This document shows positions 1 through 8,147 of a stretch of 64,000 nt of DNA, one piece after another; the first letter of the stretch is position 1, and each line of letters starts with the position of its first letter. Source of the stretch: Eubacteriaceae bacterium (lineage in GTDB: Bacteria; Bacillota; Clostridia; Lachnospirales; Lachnospiraceae); assembly GCA_902362455.1 (NCBI GenBank), contig CABIWJ010000002.1:310001-374000 (forward strand). The letters are read 5' to 3'. A model generated the notes under the pieces. It searched no databases. It was not told the origin of the DNA and worked only from the letters and a program-made list of their open reading frames with translations. A program made the position numbers and the translations under genes.

Positions 1-1
1 A

Positions 2-1348
2 GCAGGTGTTATCGGTGCCGATAATATTCTTGGCGCAATTAAAGATGAAGATTATGCTACATTTGAAGAAGAATATGGTACATATGGTGAATCATTAACA
101 GAAGCAGGATATGATATTTCAGAAACTGTTGACGAAGCCATGGAGGATGCTCCTGATACAGCAGATTATGGTATCTGGGTACCTGGTATTCCTGTACTCG
201 TAGAAAAAGGTCTTGATGCAGTACATTGTGCTGGATGGTTAAAAGGACTTATCCTTGACGGTATTGTAGCCGGTGTTGGTGCTGTACTTGGTTTCGTACC
301 ACAGATGCTTGTCTTATTCATTTTACTCGCATTTCTTGAAGCTTGTGGTTATATGGCCAGAGTTGCATTTATTATGGATAGAATTTTCCGTAAATTCGGT
401 TTATCAGGTAAATCATTTATTCCAATGCTTATCGGTAGTGGTTGTGGTGTTCCTGGTGTTATGGCATCGAGAACAATCGAGAACGACAGAGACCGTAAGA
501 TGACAATTATGACAACAACATTTATCCCTTGTGGTGCTAAATTACCAATTATCGCTCTTATTGCAACAGCATTATTCCAGGGAGCATGGTGGGTAGCACC
601 TAGTGCTTACTTCGTAGGTATCGCAGCAATTATCTGCTCTGGTATCATACTTAAGAAAACAAAGATGTTCGCAGGAGATCCTGCACCATTCGTTATGGAG
701 TTACCAGCATATCACATGCCAACAGTTGGAAATGTATTAAGAAGTATGTGGGAAAGAGGATGGTCGTTCATTAAGAAAGCCGGAACAATAATTCTTCTTT
801 CATCAATCATTATCTGGGCTGGTTCATCATTCGGTTTCGAAGGTGGCAAGTTTGGATTTAACCCTGATATAGCTCTTGAAAGCAGTATCCTTGGTAAGAT
901 TGGTAACGCAGTAAGCTTTATCTTTGCACCTCTTGGTTTCAACAACATCAAAGCAACAATTGCTACAATTATGGGATTAGTTGCAAAAGAAGAAGTTGTA
1001 GGTGTATTCGGTGTACTTGACTTTGAGAATATGACAAAGATTGCAGCGTATTCGTTCCTTGTATTCAATCTCCTTTGCGCGCCTTGTTTTGCAGCTATGG
1101 GTGCTATTAAGAGAGAGATGAACAATACAAAATGGTTCTGGTTCGCAATTGGATATCAGACATTACTTGCATATGTTGTTTCGCTTTGTATTTACCAGAT
1201 AGGTGCATTAATTATCGGAGAAATAAGCTTTGGTATAGCAACGGTAGTAGCTATCTTATTAATCATAGGATTCTTATATCTTCTCTTCAGACCATATAAA
1301 GAGAGTAAGACACTTAGATTTGATAGTGCTAAGTTAAATAAAAAGTAA
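2..1348 (+). CDS. feoB: Ferrous iron transporter FeoB, C-terminal part (cut by window start)
   Basis: The reading frame is open from base 2, so the window cuts into the gene; 448 C-terminal residues are visible and the N-terminal GTPase domain lies outside. FeoB moves Fe(II) across the cytoplasmic membrane. The visible part has the typical Gate domains: the CGVPGVMASRT block followed by DRDRKMT and PCGAKLPI, then a second hydrophobic bundle with KEEVVG and CAPCFAAMGAIKRE. The first ATG in frame (base 140) lies inside the protein and is not the start. A 45-aa Cys-rich peptide and a Fur-like regulator follow on the same strand, forming an iron-uptake operon. It is a separate copy from the FeoA-FeoB fusion at 21794. 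Confidence 0.95.
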   Translation, partial: AGVIGADNILGAIKDEDYATFEEEYGTYGESLTEAGYDISETVDEAMEDAPDTADYGIWVPGIPVLVEKGLDAVHCAGWLKGLILDGIVAGVGAVLGFVPQMLVLFILLAFLEACGYMARVAFIMDRIFRKFGLSGKSFIPMLIGSGCGVPGVMASRTIENDRDRKMTIMTTTFIPCGAKLPIIALIATALFQGAWWVAPSAYFVGIAAIICSGIILKKTKMFAGDPAPFVMELPAYHMPTVGNVLRSMWERGWSFIKKAGTIILLSSIIIWAGSSFGFEGGKFGFNPDIALESSILGKIGNAVSFIFAPLGFNNIKATIATIMGLVAKEEVVGVFGVLDFENMTKIAAYSFLVFNLLCAPCFAAMGAIKREMNNTKWFWFAIGYQTLLAYVVSLCIYQIGALIIGEISFGIATVVAILLIIGFLYLLFRPYKESKTLRFDSAKLNKK

Positions 1349-1417
1349 GATTAAACAGATTGTAAAATGTAAATGTGTGCTTTTGCGAAGTTAGTAAACT
1401 TCGGATTGGAGGAAATT

Positions 1418-1555
1418 ATGGGAACAATTTTTGTAGCAGTTCTTGTAGCGGTAATAGTTGGATTAATAATTTATAGTATGGTTAGAGACAAGAAAAATGG
1501 TAAGTCAATACAATGCGGAGGCGATTGCAAGCATTGTGGAGGTCATTGCCATTAA
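1418..1555 (+). CDS. FeoB-associated Cys-rich membrane peptide, 45 aa
   Basis: This is a very small protein with one membrane segment (about residues 3-20) and a charged stretch, then a Cys/His-rich tail of the form CGGDCKHCGGHCH. Small FeoB-linked peptides of this build are common in Clostridia; a role in handling iron at the FeoB pore is assumed, not shown. The ATG at 1418 is chosen because GGAGG (1408-1412) sits 5 bases before it. A longer frame from 1373 would add 15 residues without a comparable ribosome site. It lies 69 bp after feoB and 44 bp before the Fur-like gene. A similar peptide follows the second feo locus (24251-24400). Confidence 0.8.
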   Translation: MGTIFVAVLVAVIVGLIIYSMVRDKKNGKSIQCGGDCKHCGGHCH

Positions 1556-1599
1556 GAAAATGTCTGTGACGAAACTATAGAGAAAGGAGATTAACCGGA

Positions 1600-2070
1600 A
1601 TGGAAAAATGTAATCAGGTAGTAAATAAAAATGATTCACAGAATTATCTCAGAACGGAAATGCAAAGAGAAATTGTGATAGATCGTTTAAAAGAACGCGG
1701 TTGTAGAATTACTAAACAGAGATTGATTTTATTGGATATTATATTAAATGAAGATTGCTCATGCTGTAAAGAAATATATTATCAGGCATCAAAGATAGAA
1801 CCATCTATAGGAACTGCAACTGTATACCGAATGGTTAATACCCTTGAAGAAATTGGCGCCATAAGCAGAAAAAATATGTATAAAATTGCGTGTGGTTCGA
1901 CGTGCGAAGTAAAAGATGCGTGTGTTATTAAATTAGATGATGATACAACACATCATTTGTCGGCAAATAAATGGAACAAGGTTATCTTAGAAGGTCTTAA
2001 AGCATGCGGATACATTATTAATAATCAGAATATACAAAGTGTTGAGGTTCAGCCTTGTATATGTGATTAA
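1600..2070 (+). CDS. Divergent Fur-family regulator, Cys-rich
   Basis: The N-terminal half resembles the Fur/PerR winged helix: RGCRITKQRLILLDIIL (about residues 33-49) and the recognition-helix block IGTATVYRMVNTLEEIGAI. The C-terminal half is unusual. The His-rich metal site expected in Fur and PerR is reduced to a THH, and no paired CxxC zinc sites are seen. Instead there are scattered cysteines (CSCC near residues 53-56, CGSTC, and CIC at the end). At 156 aa it is about family length. AAAGGAG lies 10 bases upstream of the ATG. As last gene of the feoB operon it is a plausible iron-responsive repressor of that operon, but its ligand is unknown. Confidence 0.75.
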   Translation: MEKCNQVVNKNDSQNYLRTEMQREIVIDRLKERGCRITKQRLILLDIILNEDCSCCKEIYYQASKIEPSIGTATVYRMVNTLEEIGAISRKNMYKIACGSTCEVKDACVIKLDDDTTHHLSANKWNKVILEGLKACGYIINNQNIQSVEVQPCICD

Positions 2071-2073
2071 AAC

Positions 2074-2112
2074 AAAAGAGATGTTGATAAAAAATATCAA
2101 CATCTCTTTTTT
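2074..2112 (+). terminator. Rho-independent terminator of the feoB operon
   Basis: A perfect 16-bp stem (2074-2089 paired with 2095-2110) with a 5-base loop ends in a run of T. It lies immediately after the Fur-like gene. Confidence 0.9.
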
Positions 2113-2114
2113 GA

Positions 2115-2168
2115 TTGACAATGAAAAAATAAGATGATAGTATACACATATGAACAGACATTCATATG
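2115..2168 (+). promoter_or_regulatory. Promoter and adjacent palindromic operator candidate
   Basis: TTGACA (2115-2120), 17 bases, then TAGTAT (2138-2143) makes a good vegetative promoter. Directly after the -10 box, CATATGAA (2147-2154) and TTCATATG (2161-2168) form a perfect 8-bp inverted repeat with a 6-base spacer, placed over the expected transcription start. This is what a repressor site would look like. It drives the ABC exporter pair; no regulator gene lies beside it. Confidence 0.65.
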
Positions 2169-2184
2169 AAAGTGAGGTAAAGAA

Positions 2185-2883
2185 ATGTTTTTAGAGATAA
2201 AAGATTTGAAAAAAAGTTTTGGAACTGATTCTAATAAAACAGAGGTTTTAAAGGGAATTAACTTTGAAGTAAATAAAGGTGAGTTTTGTGTACTGTTAGG
2301 ACCATCTGGTTCAGGTAAATCTACATTACTTAATATAATCGGTGGAATAGATGGTGCTGACAGTGGATATATCTCAATAGACGGTGAGAAGATAAAGGAT
2401 ATGGATGAGAAAACTCTTACTAAATACAGACGTAAACATTTAGGATATATTTTCCAGATGTACAATCTCATTCCTAACCTTAATGTTAAGGAGAATATAG
2501 AGGTAGGTGCATATCTTAGTGATAATCCCTTAGATATTGATGATTTGCTTAAGACATTAGGACTGTATGAACACAGACACAAACTTCATAACCAGTTGTC
2601 CGGTGGACAGCAGCAGAGAACTTCAATAGGCCGTGCAATTGTCAAAAATCCTGATATTTTGTTATGTGATGAACCAACCGGAGCATTAGACTATAACACT
2701 TCGAAGGAGATACTTAAACTTATTGAGGAAGTAAGTCATAAGTATGGTACAACTGTAATAATGGTAACACATAATGATGCAATTAAAAATATGGCAGACA
2801 GAGTAGTAAAACTCAGAGATGGACAGATTCGTAAGTCTTATATAAACGAAGAAAAGATATCAGCAAGCGAGCTTGACTGGTAA
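2185..2883 (+). CDS. ABC transporter ATP-binding protein, MacB/LolD type
   Basis: This 232-aa nucleotide-binding subunit has a complete ATPase core: Walker A GPSGSGKST (residues 39-47), the QMYNLIP Q-loop region, signature LSGGQQQR (from residue 138), Walker B ending in D162-E163, and the THND switch histidine. The EPTGALD block is characteristic of the MacB/LolD/FtsE group that works with FtsX-type permeases. The permease follows 69 bp downstream, so the two form an exporter. Peptide or antibiotic export is the usual role of this group, but the substrate cannot be read from sequence. Confidence 0.93.
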   Translation: MFLEIKDLKKSFGTDSNKTEVLKGINFEVNKGEFCVLLGPSGSGKSTLLNIIGGIDGADSGYISIDGEKIKDMDEKTLTKYRRKHLGYIFQMYNLIPNLNVKENIEVGAYLSDNPLDIDDLLKTLGLYEHRHKLHNQLSGGQQQRTSIGRAIVKNPDILLCDEPTGALDYNTSKEILKLIEEVSHKYGTTVIMVTHNDAIKNMADRVVKLRDGQIRKSYINEEKISASELDW

Positions 2884-2952
2884 TTAATCTATAGTGATAA
2901 GTGAAATATGAAAATAAATTAAGGAAAAGACTTAATTTTTGAAAGGAAAGAT

Positions 2953-5220
2953 ATGATGAAAAATCCATTACGCAAAAGACTGCCAAAAGAATTTGTGAGT
3001 GAAATCGGAAAATATTTAGTTATTTTCTTATTTATGACTATTACAATCGGTCTTATATCGGGATTCTTAGTGGCAGATTCAAGCATGATAAAAGCTTATG
3101 ATGAAAGTTTTGATAAGTATAATATTGAAGATGGTAACTTTGAGCTTATGGAAAAAGCTGATGATAAATTGATATCTTCATTAGAAAACTATGGAGTAAC
3201 AATTTATGATAATAACTATATTGAGTGTGATACAGATAACAATCTGAATGGAGAAATTGACAGCACACTCAGAATTTTTAAGAATAGAGAAGAGGTTAAT
3301 AAAGTATGCCTTATGAAAGGTAAGATGCCTAAAAAGGTTGATGAAATTGCAATAGATAGAATGTATGCTGATAATAATAAGGTATCTGTAGGTGATAAGA
3401 TAGAAGTAGCAGGAAGAAAGCTTGAGGTTACAGGTCTTGTAGCCTTATCAGACTACAGTGCATTATTCTCTGATAATGGAGATGTAATGTTTGATGCGGT
3501 TAAATTCGGTGTTGCAATTGTTACTGAAGATGGATATGAAGTATTTGACAACGCAAAAGTACATTATGATTACTCATGGATATATAATGATAAGCCGGCA
3601 AATGATACAGAGGAAAAGAAGTTATCAGACGGATTTATGAAGGAATTAAACAGTAGTGCTGAAATTGTCAAATACATACCTAGATATGGTAACCAGGCAA
3701 TACAGTTTACCGGAGAAGATATGGGAAGCGATCAGGCAATGATGATTATGCTTCTATATATTCTTATAACAATTTTAGCGTTTGTATTTGCAGTAACTAC
3801 TAATAATACAATTACTAAAGAATCTACGGTAATAGGCACTCTAAGAGCTTCAGGATATACAAGAGGTGAATTGTTAAGACATTACATATCATTACCTGTT
3901 ATAACAACATTAATAGCTGCCCTAGTCGGTAATATACTTGGTTATACAGTATTTAAAAATATAATGGCAGCAATGTATTATGGAAGTTACAGCCTGCCAA
4001 CTTATAAAACAATATGGAATGCAGAAGCATTTATTCTGACAACAATAATACCCTTAATTATAATGATTGTAATAAATATGGTGCTTATTTCTATAAAACT
4101 TAAGCTATCACCACTTAAGTTTTTAAGACATGATTTATCTAAGTCAAAGAAAAAGAAAGCAGTACGATTACCACATTTTAAGTTTCTTCAGAGATTCAGA
4201 CTTAGAATAATACTCCAGAACATACCAAGTTATGCTACGTTATTTGTCGGAATATTATTTGCATATGTATTATTGATATTTGGCATGGGAATGAGTCCTC
4301 TTTTAACACATTTCCAGAAAGAAACACTTGATAATATGATTTCTAAATATCAATATGTTCTGAAAGCACCTGTTGAAACTGGAAATGGAGAGGCTGAAAA
4401 ATATTGTTATACATCACTTGATATTTCATCAAAGAAGTTTAACGATGAAGGAGTTGGTATCTATGGAATTAATGAAAACAGTAAATATATTGACCTTAAG
4501 TTAAGCGGCGATGAAGTATATATTTCTGATTCATTTGCTGATAAATATCTACTTAAAAAGGGTGATAAATTCAAATTACATAATAAATATAGTGGTGAAA
4601 AATACGAATTTAGGATAAAAGGAATCTATACATATCCATCATCTATAGCTGTATTTATGAATGAGGATTATTATAGGGAATTATTTGAAGTTCAGGACGG
4701 ATACTTTAACGGATATTTCTCGAATGAAGAGTTAACAGATATAGAGGATAATTATGTGCTTACAAAGATTACTGAAGATGATTTAACTAAGGTATCAAGA
4801 CAGTTAAAAGTTTCAATGGGAGAGATGTTTAACATAATCAATATATTTGCAATCATATTATTTGTCCTTCTGATTTATCTTCTGACTAAGCTCATAATTG
4901 AGAAGAATGCGACATCTATCTCGATGGTTAAGATATTAGGTTATGAAAACAGGGAAATAGCAGGTCTGTATATTATGTCAACATCAATAGTGATAGTTAT
5001 CTCAATGATTATCGGTATGGTATTATCAACATATATATTAAGAATATTATATAGAAGTATGATGTCATCATTGACAGGCTGGCTAAAGTTTTATATTGAA
5101 CCTAAGATATATCCTCAGATGTTTGTAATTGGAATTATATCATATGTTGTTGTAGCAATGTTGCAATATAGAAAGATTAAGAATGTTCCAATGGACGAAG
5201 CACTTAAAAATGTAGAATAA
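2953..5220 (+). CDS. FtsX-like ABC transporter permease
   Basis: This 755-aa membrane partner of the preceding ATPase has a first membrane helix at about residues 16-40, a large outer domain (about 45-255), three helices (about 262-385) forming the first FtsX domain, and a helix near 422-450. A second outer domain (about 455-620) and a final helix bundle (about 630-745) follow. The duplicated FtsX layout resembles bacitracin or cationic-peptide exporters more than the four-helix MacB. GAAAGGAAAG precedes tandem ATGs at 2953 and 2956, and either could be used. No two-component system is adjacent, so regulation probably acts through the palindrome at 2147-2168. Confidence 0.88.
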   Translation: MMKNPLRKRLPKEFVSEIGKYLVIFLFMTITIGLISGFLVADSSMIKAYDESFDKYNIEDGNFELMEKADDKLISSLENYGVTIYDNNYIECDTDNNLNGEIDSTLRIFKNREEVNKVCLMKGKMPKKVDEIAIDRMYADNNKVSVGDKIEVAGRKLEVTGLVALSDYSALFSDNGDVMFDAVKFGVAIVTEDGYEVFDNAKVHYDYSWIYNDKPANDTEEKKLSDGFMKELNSSAEIVKYIPRYGNQAIQFTGEDMGSDQAMMIMLLYILITILAFVFAVTTNNTITKESTVIGTLRASGYTRGELLRHYISLPVITTLIAALVGNILGYTVFKNIMAAMYYGSYSLPTYKTIWNAEAFILTTIIPLIIMIVINMVLISIKLKLSPLKFLRHDLSKSKKKKAVRLPHFKFLQRFRLRIILQNIPSYATLFVGILFAYVLLIFGMGMSPLLTHFQKETLDNMISKYQYVLKAPVETGNGEAEKYCYTSLDISSKKFNDEGVGIYGINENSKYIDLKLSGDEVYISDSFADKYLLKKGDKFKLHNKYSGEKYEFRIKGIYTYPSSIAVFMNEDYYRELFEVQDGYFNGYFSNEELTDIEDNYVLTKITEDDLTKVSRQLKVSMGEMFNIINIFAIILFVLLIYLLTKLIIEKNATSISMVKILGYENREIAGLYIMSTSIVIVISMIIGMVLSTYILRILYRSMMSSLTGWLKFYIEPKIYPQMFVIGIISYVVVAMLQYRKIKNVPMDEALKNVE

Positions 5221-5243
5221 AGAAGTATAATGTATTATAACAA

Positions 5244-5276
5244 CCGCCCTGTTGATAAAGTTTATCAACAGGGCGG
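5244..5276. repeat. GC-rich perfect 16-bp inverted repeat (possible terminator)
   Basis: CCGCCCTGTTGATAAA (5244-5259) is followed after one base by its exact reverse complement (5261-5276). It stands 24 bp after the permease stop and is far more GC-rich than its surroundings. A T-run is lacking on the plus strand, so intrinsic termination is uncertain; it could also act as an mRNA end stabiliser. Confidence 0.55.
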
Positions 5277-5315
5277 AAAATGCGTGAAATTTGATTAAAT
5301 AGAGCCATACAGAAC

Positions 5316-5381
5316 TTGAAAAAAAAGATAAAATATATTATAAAATATGTAACGATTAAAGACCAGATGATGGTCTTTAAT
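5316..5381 (+). promoter_or_regulatory. Promoter with 11-bp palindrome at the start site, before the DUF6110/P-type ATPase operon
   Basis: TTGAAA (5316-5321), 17 bases, then TATAAA (5339-5344). The perfect inverted repeat ATTAAAGACCA (5355-5365) and TGGTCTTTAAT (5371-5381), 5 bases apart, begins about where transcription would start. It could be an operator for a metal sensor or a leader hairpin. The remaining leader to base 5498 is AT-rich with no ORF. Confidence 0.5.
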
Positions 5382-5498
5382 TACATTGTAAACATTATAT
5401 TGTTAGCAGAATAGTAAAATATAGAATAATATAAGATTGATTATATGAATTAGTTGGAAATATTCTAATATGTTGTATCTGCAGAATGGAGGACTATT

Positions 5499-5834
5499 AT
5501 GTTAAAGAAATTATCAAAAATCGATTTAAAGAAGACAGGAATATTTGCATCAGGCGTATTATTTGGTACAGCAGGAATTAAGATTCTTTCAAGTAAAGAT
5601 GCTAAGAAGCTCTATACTAATTGTACAGCAGCAGTTTTAAGAGCTAAAGAAACTGTAATGAAAGTTACAACTAATATCCAGGAGAATGCAGAGGATATTT
5701 TGGCAGAAGCAAAGATTATTAACGAAGAAAGAGCTGCCAGTGAAGCTGTTGTAGAAGATGAAACAACCGAAAATGTAACAGAAGATGTAACAGAAAAAGA
5801 AAACGAAGAAACTGCACAGACTGAAGCAGAATAG
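5499..5834 (+). CDS. DUF6110-like small protein, partner of P-type ATPase
   Basis: This 111-aa protein starts with a short basic stretch and a weakly hydrophobic Gly-rich segment (GIFASGVLFGTAGIKIL, about residues 14-30). A helical region with SSKDAKKLYTNCTAAVLRAKE and a long acidic Glu/Thr tail follow. The core resembles DUF6110 proteins, which I recall beside heavy-metal P-type ATPases in Clostridia. The gene ends 22 bp before such an ATPase, so a helper or regulatory role for the pump is inferred. GGAGG precedes the ATG. No catalytic motif is visible. Confidence 0.7.
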   Translation: MLKKLSKIDLKKTGIFASGVLFGTAGIKILSSKDAKKLYTNCTAAVLRAKETVMKVTTNIQENAEDILAEAKIINEERAASEAVVEDETTENVTEDVTEKENEETAQTEAE

Positions 5835-5856
5835 TGTTTCTTAAGAGGTTTAAACA

Positions 5857-7932
5857 TTGAAATTTATTATTAAGCATGAAATAAAAGGTCGTATAAGGGT
5901 ACATATAATTCAAAACAAGATGACTTATGCACAGGCAGATATATTAGCTTTTTACCTGAATAATAATAAATATGTCACATTTGCAAAAGTGTACGATAGA
6001 ACTTCTGATGCAACAATTAATTATATAGGAGACAGAGAAGAGATAGTTACACTTCTTAAGCACTTCAGATATGATGAAGTGGAAGTCCCTACAGGATTAG
6101 TTGAGAATTCAGGAAGAGAATTGAATGCTAAATATCAGGAAAAATTAGTTAATAAAGTAATTTTAAGATATGCAGGCAGATTGTTTCTGCCATATCCTGT
6201 AAGAGCGTGTGTTACAACTGTTATGTCTGTTAAATATATTTGCAAAGGACTTAATTGCTTATGGCATAGGAAGATTGAAGTACCAGTATTAGATGCAACT
6301 GCAATTGGTGTATCTGTTATCAGAAGTGATTTTGAAACAGCAGGTTCAGTAATGTTCTTACTTGGAATCGGTGAAATTTTAGAGGAATGGACCCATAAGA
6401 AATCAGTAGATGATTTAGCAAGAACAATGTCTTTAAATGTTGGCAAAGTATGGTTGGTTAAAAATGATAATGAAGTGTTAGTTCCGTCTTCTGAGATTAA
6501 AGTCGGCGACAAAGTGGTTGTGAGAATGGGTAAGATAATCCCTTTTGATGGTCAGGTAACTGACGGTGAAGCTATGGTTAACCAGGCATCACTTACAGGC
6601 GAATCTGCACCTGTACGAAAGTGTGAAAACAGTTACGTATATGCAGGAACAGTTGTGGAAGAGGGAGAAATTACCATTAAAGTTAAAGAAACAGGTGGTT
6701 CAAGTAAGTTTGAGAAGATAGTTACGATGATTGAAGAATCGGAGAAACTTAAATCTGCACTTGAAAGTAAGGCAGAACATATAGCAGATAAGCTTGTTCC
6801 GTATACTTTAGCAGGAACGGGAATTACATATCTCTTAAGCAGAAATGTAACAAAAGCATTGTCCGTATTGATGGTTGATTTCTCATGTGCACTTAAGTTA
6901 GCTATGCCTATTTCAGTACTTTCTGCAATCAGGGAAGCAAGTATGCATAATATAACTGTCAAGGGTGGTAAATTCCTAGAAGCAGTTGCTAATGCCGATA
7001 CTATAGTATTCGACAAGACGGGAACACTTACTAAGGCTAAACCTACTGTAGCAAGGGTTATTTCATTCAATGGCTATGAGACAGATGAATTATTAAGAAT
7101 AGCAGCATGCTTAGAAGAGCATTTCCCTCATTCAATAGCAAATGCGGTTGTAGAAGCAGCAAGAGCTAAGAAGCTTGACCATGAAGAGATGCATTCTAAG
7201 GTTGAATATGTCGTAGCACATGGAATCTCAACAAAGATAAATGATAAGAAGGTTATTATTGGAAGTTATCATTTTGTATTCGAAGATGAAAAATGTGTTG
7301 TTCCAGAAGGTAAAGAAGAATTATTTAAAAATTTACCAAATGAATATTCCCATCTATATCTTGCAATAGGTGACAGTTTAGCTGCCGTAATATGTATCGA
7401 GGATCCATTAAGGGAAGAGGCAGAAGCAGTTATTAACTCTCTAAGAAGAGCAGGAATCAGTAAAATCGTAATGATGACGGGTGACAGTGACAGAACAGCC
7501 AAAGTAATTGCTAAGAAGGTTGGCGTTGATGAATATTATTCAGAAGTGCTTCCAGAAGATAAGGCAAAATTTGTAGAAAAAGAAAAGGCTAAATCAAGAA
7601 AGGTAATAATGATTGGAGATGGTATAAATGATTCTCCGGCATTATCGGCTGCTGACGTAGGTATCGCTATAAGTGATGGAGCAGAGATAGCAAGAGAAAT
7701 AGCAGATATAACAATTGGTTCTGATGATTTATATAATATTGTTACACTTAAACTGTTAAGTGACAGTTTAATGAAAAGAATAAGTAAGAATTACAGAAAT
7801 ATTGCATGTTTTAATACCGGACTTATATTATTAGGTGTTAGTGGTATTATACAGCCTACAACATCAGCATTGTTTCATAATACGTCAACATTATTTATAA
7901 GTATTAAGAGTATGCAGAATCTTTTGAATTAA
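5857..7932 (+). CDS. Heavy-metal-type P-type ATPase with unusual membrane metal motif
   Basis: This 691-aa P1B-like pump has TGES (residues 247-250), the phosphorylation site DKTGTLTK (D386), a HP-type block (EEHFPHSIA) and GDGINDSP (from 587). The N-terminal region looks like an HMA2-type fold without CxxC. In the membrane helix where copper and zinc pumps have CPC, this protein reads FSC (C344), keeping only the last cysteine, so the transported ion is uncertain. Translation appears to start at a TTG (5857) preceded by AAGAGG; no ATG is available before that block. It is coupled to the DUF6110 gene 22 bp upstream. Confidence 0.88.
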   Translation: MKFIIKHEIKGRIRVHIIQNKMTYAQADILAFYLNNNKYVTFAKVYDRTSDATINYIGDREEIVTLLKHFRYDEVEVPTGLVENSGRELNAKYQEKLVNKVILRYAGRLFLPYPVRACVTTVMSVKYICKGLNCLWHRKIEVPVLDATAIGVSVIRSDFETAGSVMFLLGIGEILEEWTHKKSVDDLARTMSLNVGKVWLVKNDNEVLVPSSEIKVGDKVVVRMGKIIPFDGQVTDGEAMVNQASLTGESAPVRKCENSYVYAGTVVEEGEITIKVKETGGSSKFEKIVTMIEESEKLKSALESKAEHIADKLVPYTLAGTGITYLLSRNVTKALSVLMVDFSCALKLAMPISVLSAIREASMHNITVKGGKFLEAVANADTIVFDKTGTLTKAKPTVARVISFNGYETDELLRIAACLEEHFPHSIANAVVEAARAKKLDHEEMHSKVEYVVAHGISTKINDKKVIIGSYHFVFEDEKCVVPEGKEELFKNLPNEYSHLYLAIGDSLAAVICIEDPLREEAEAVINSLRRAGISKIVMMTGDSDRTAKVIAKKVGVDEYYSEVLPEDKAKFVEKEKAKSRKVIMIGDGINDSPALSAADVGIAISDGAEIAREIADITIGSDDLYNIVTLKLLSDSLMKRISKNYRNIACFNTGLILLGVSGIIQPTTSALFHNTSTLFISIKSMQNLLN

Positions 7933-8011
7933 TTAGAAATATTTATATTGAATATAGTTGGATAATTTGAAGTATACTTAAAATTAGTTAAGTAAATAAT
8001 TAAACAAAAAG

Positions 8012-8067
8012 CTAAATGATAAGAACTCTCATAACCGAATATGGTTTTGAGAGTTCTTATCATTTAG
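8012..8067. repeat. 25-bp inverted repeat with one mismatch
   Basis: Bases 8012-8036 and 8043-8067 pair over 25 positions with a single T-T mismatch and a 6-base loop. No T-run follows on the plus strand, while the minus-strand side has AGCTTTTTG. It lies between two plus-strand genes. It may be the end of the ATPase transcript or a palindromic element. Confidence 0.6.
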
Positions 8068-8106
8068 ACTACTTGACGAATAAATAATAATTAGCTAGAA
8101 TAAACA

Positions 8107-8128
8107 TCAGTTAGACAAAACTAACTAA
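8107..8128. promoter_or_regulatory. Candidate operator upstream of DUF3793-flavodoxin operon
   Basis: TCAGTTAG (8107-8114) and CTAACTAA (8121-8128) form an inverted repeat with one mismatch and a 6-base spacer, 19 bp before the DUF3793 start. The half-sites loosely recall DtxR-family sites, but the spacing differs, so no regulator is assigned. Confidence 0.35.
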
Positions 8129-8147
8129 ATGAAAATATGGAGGTATT

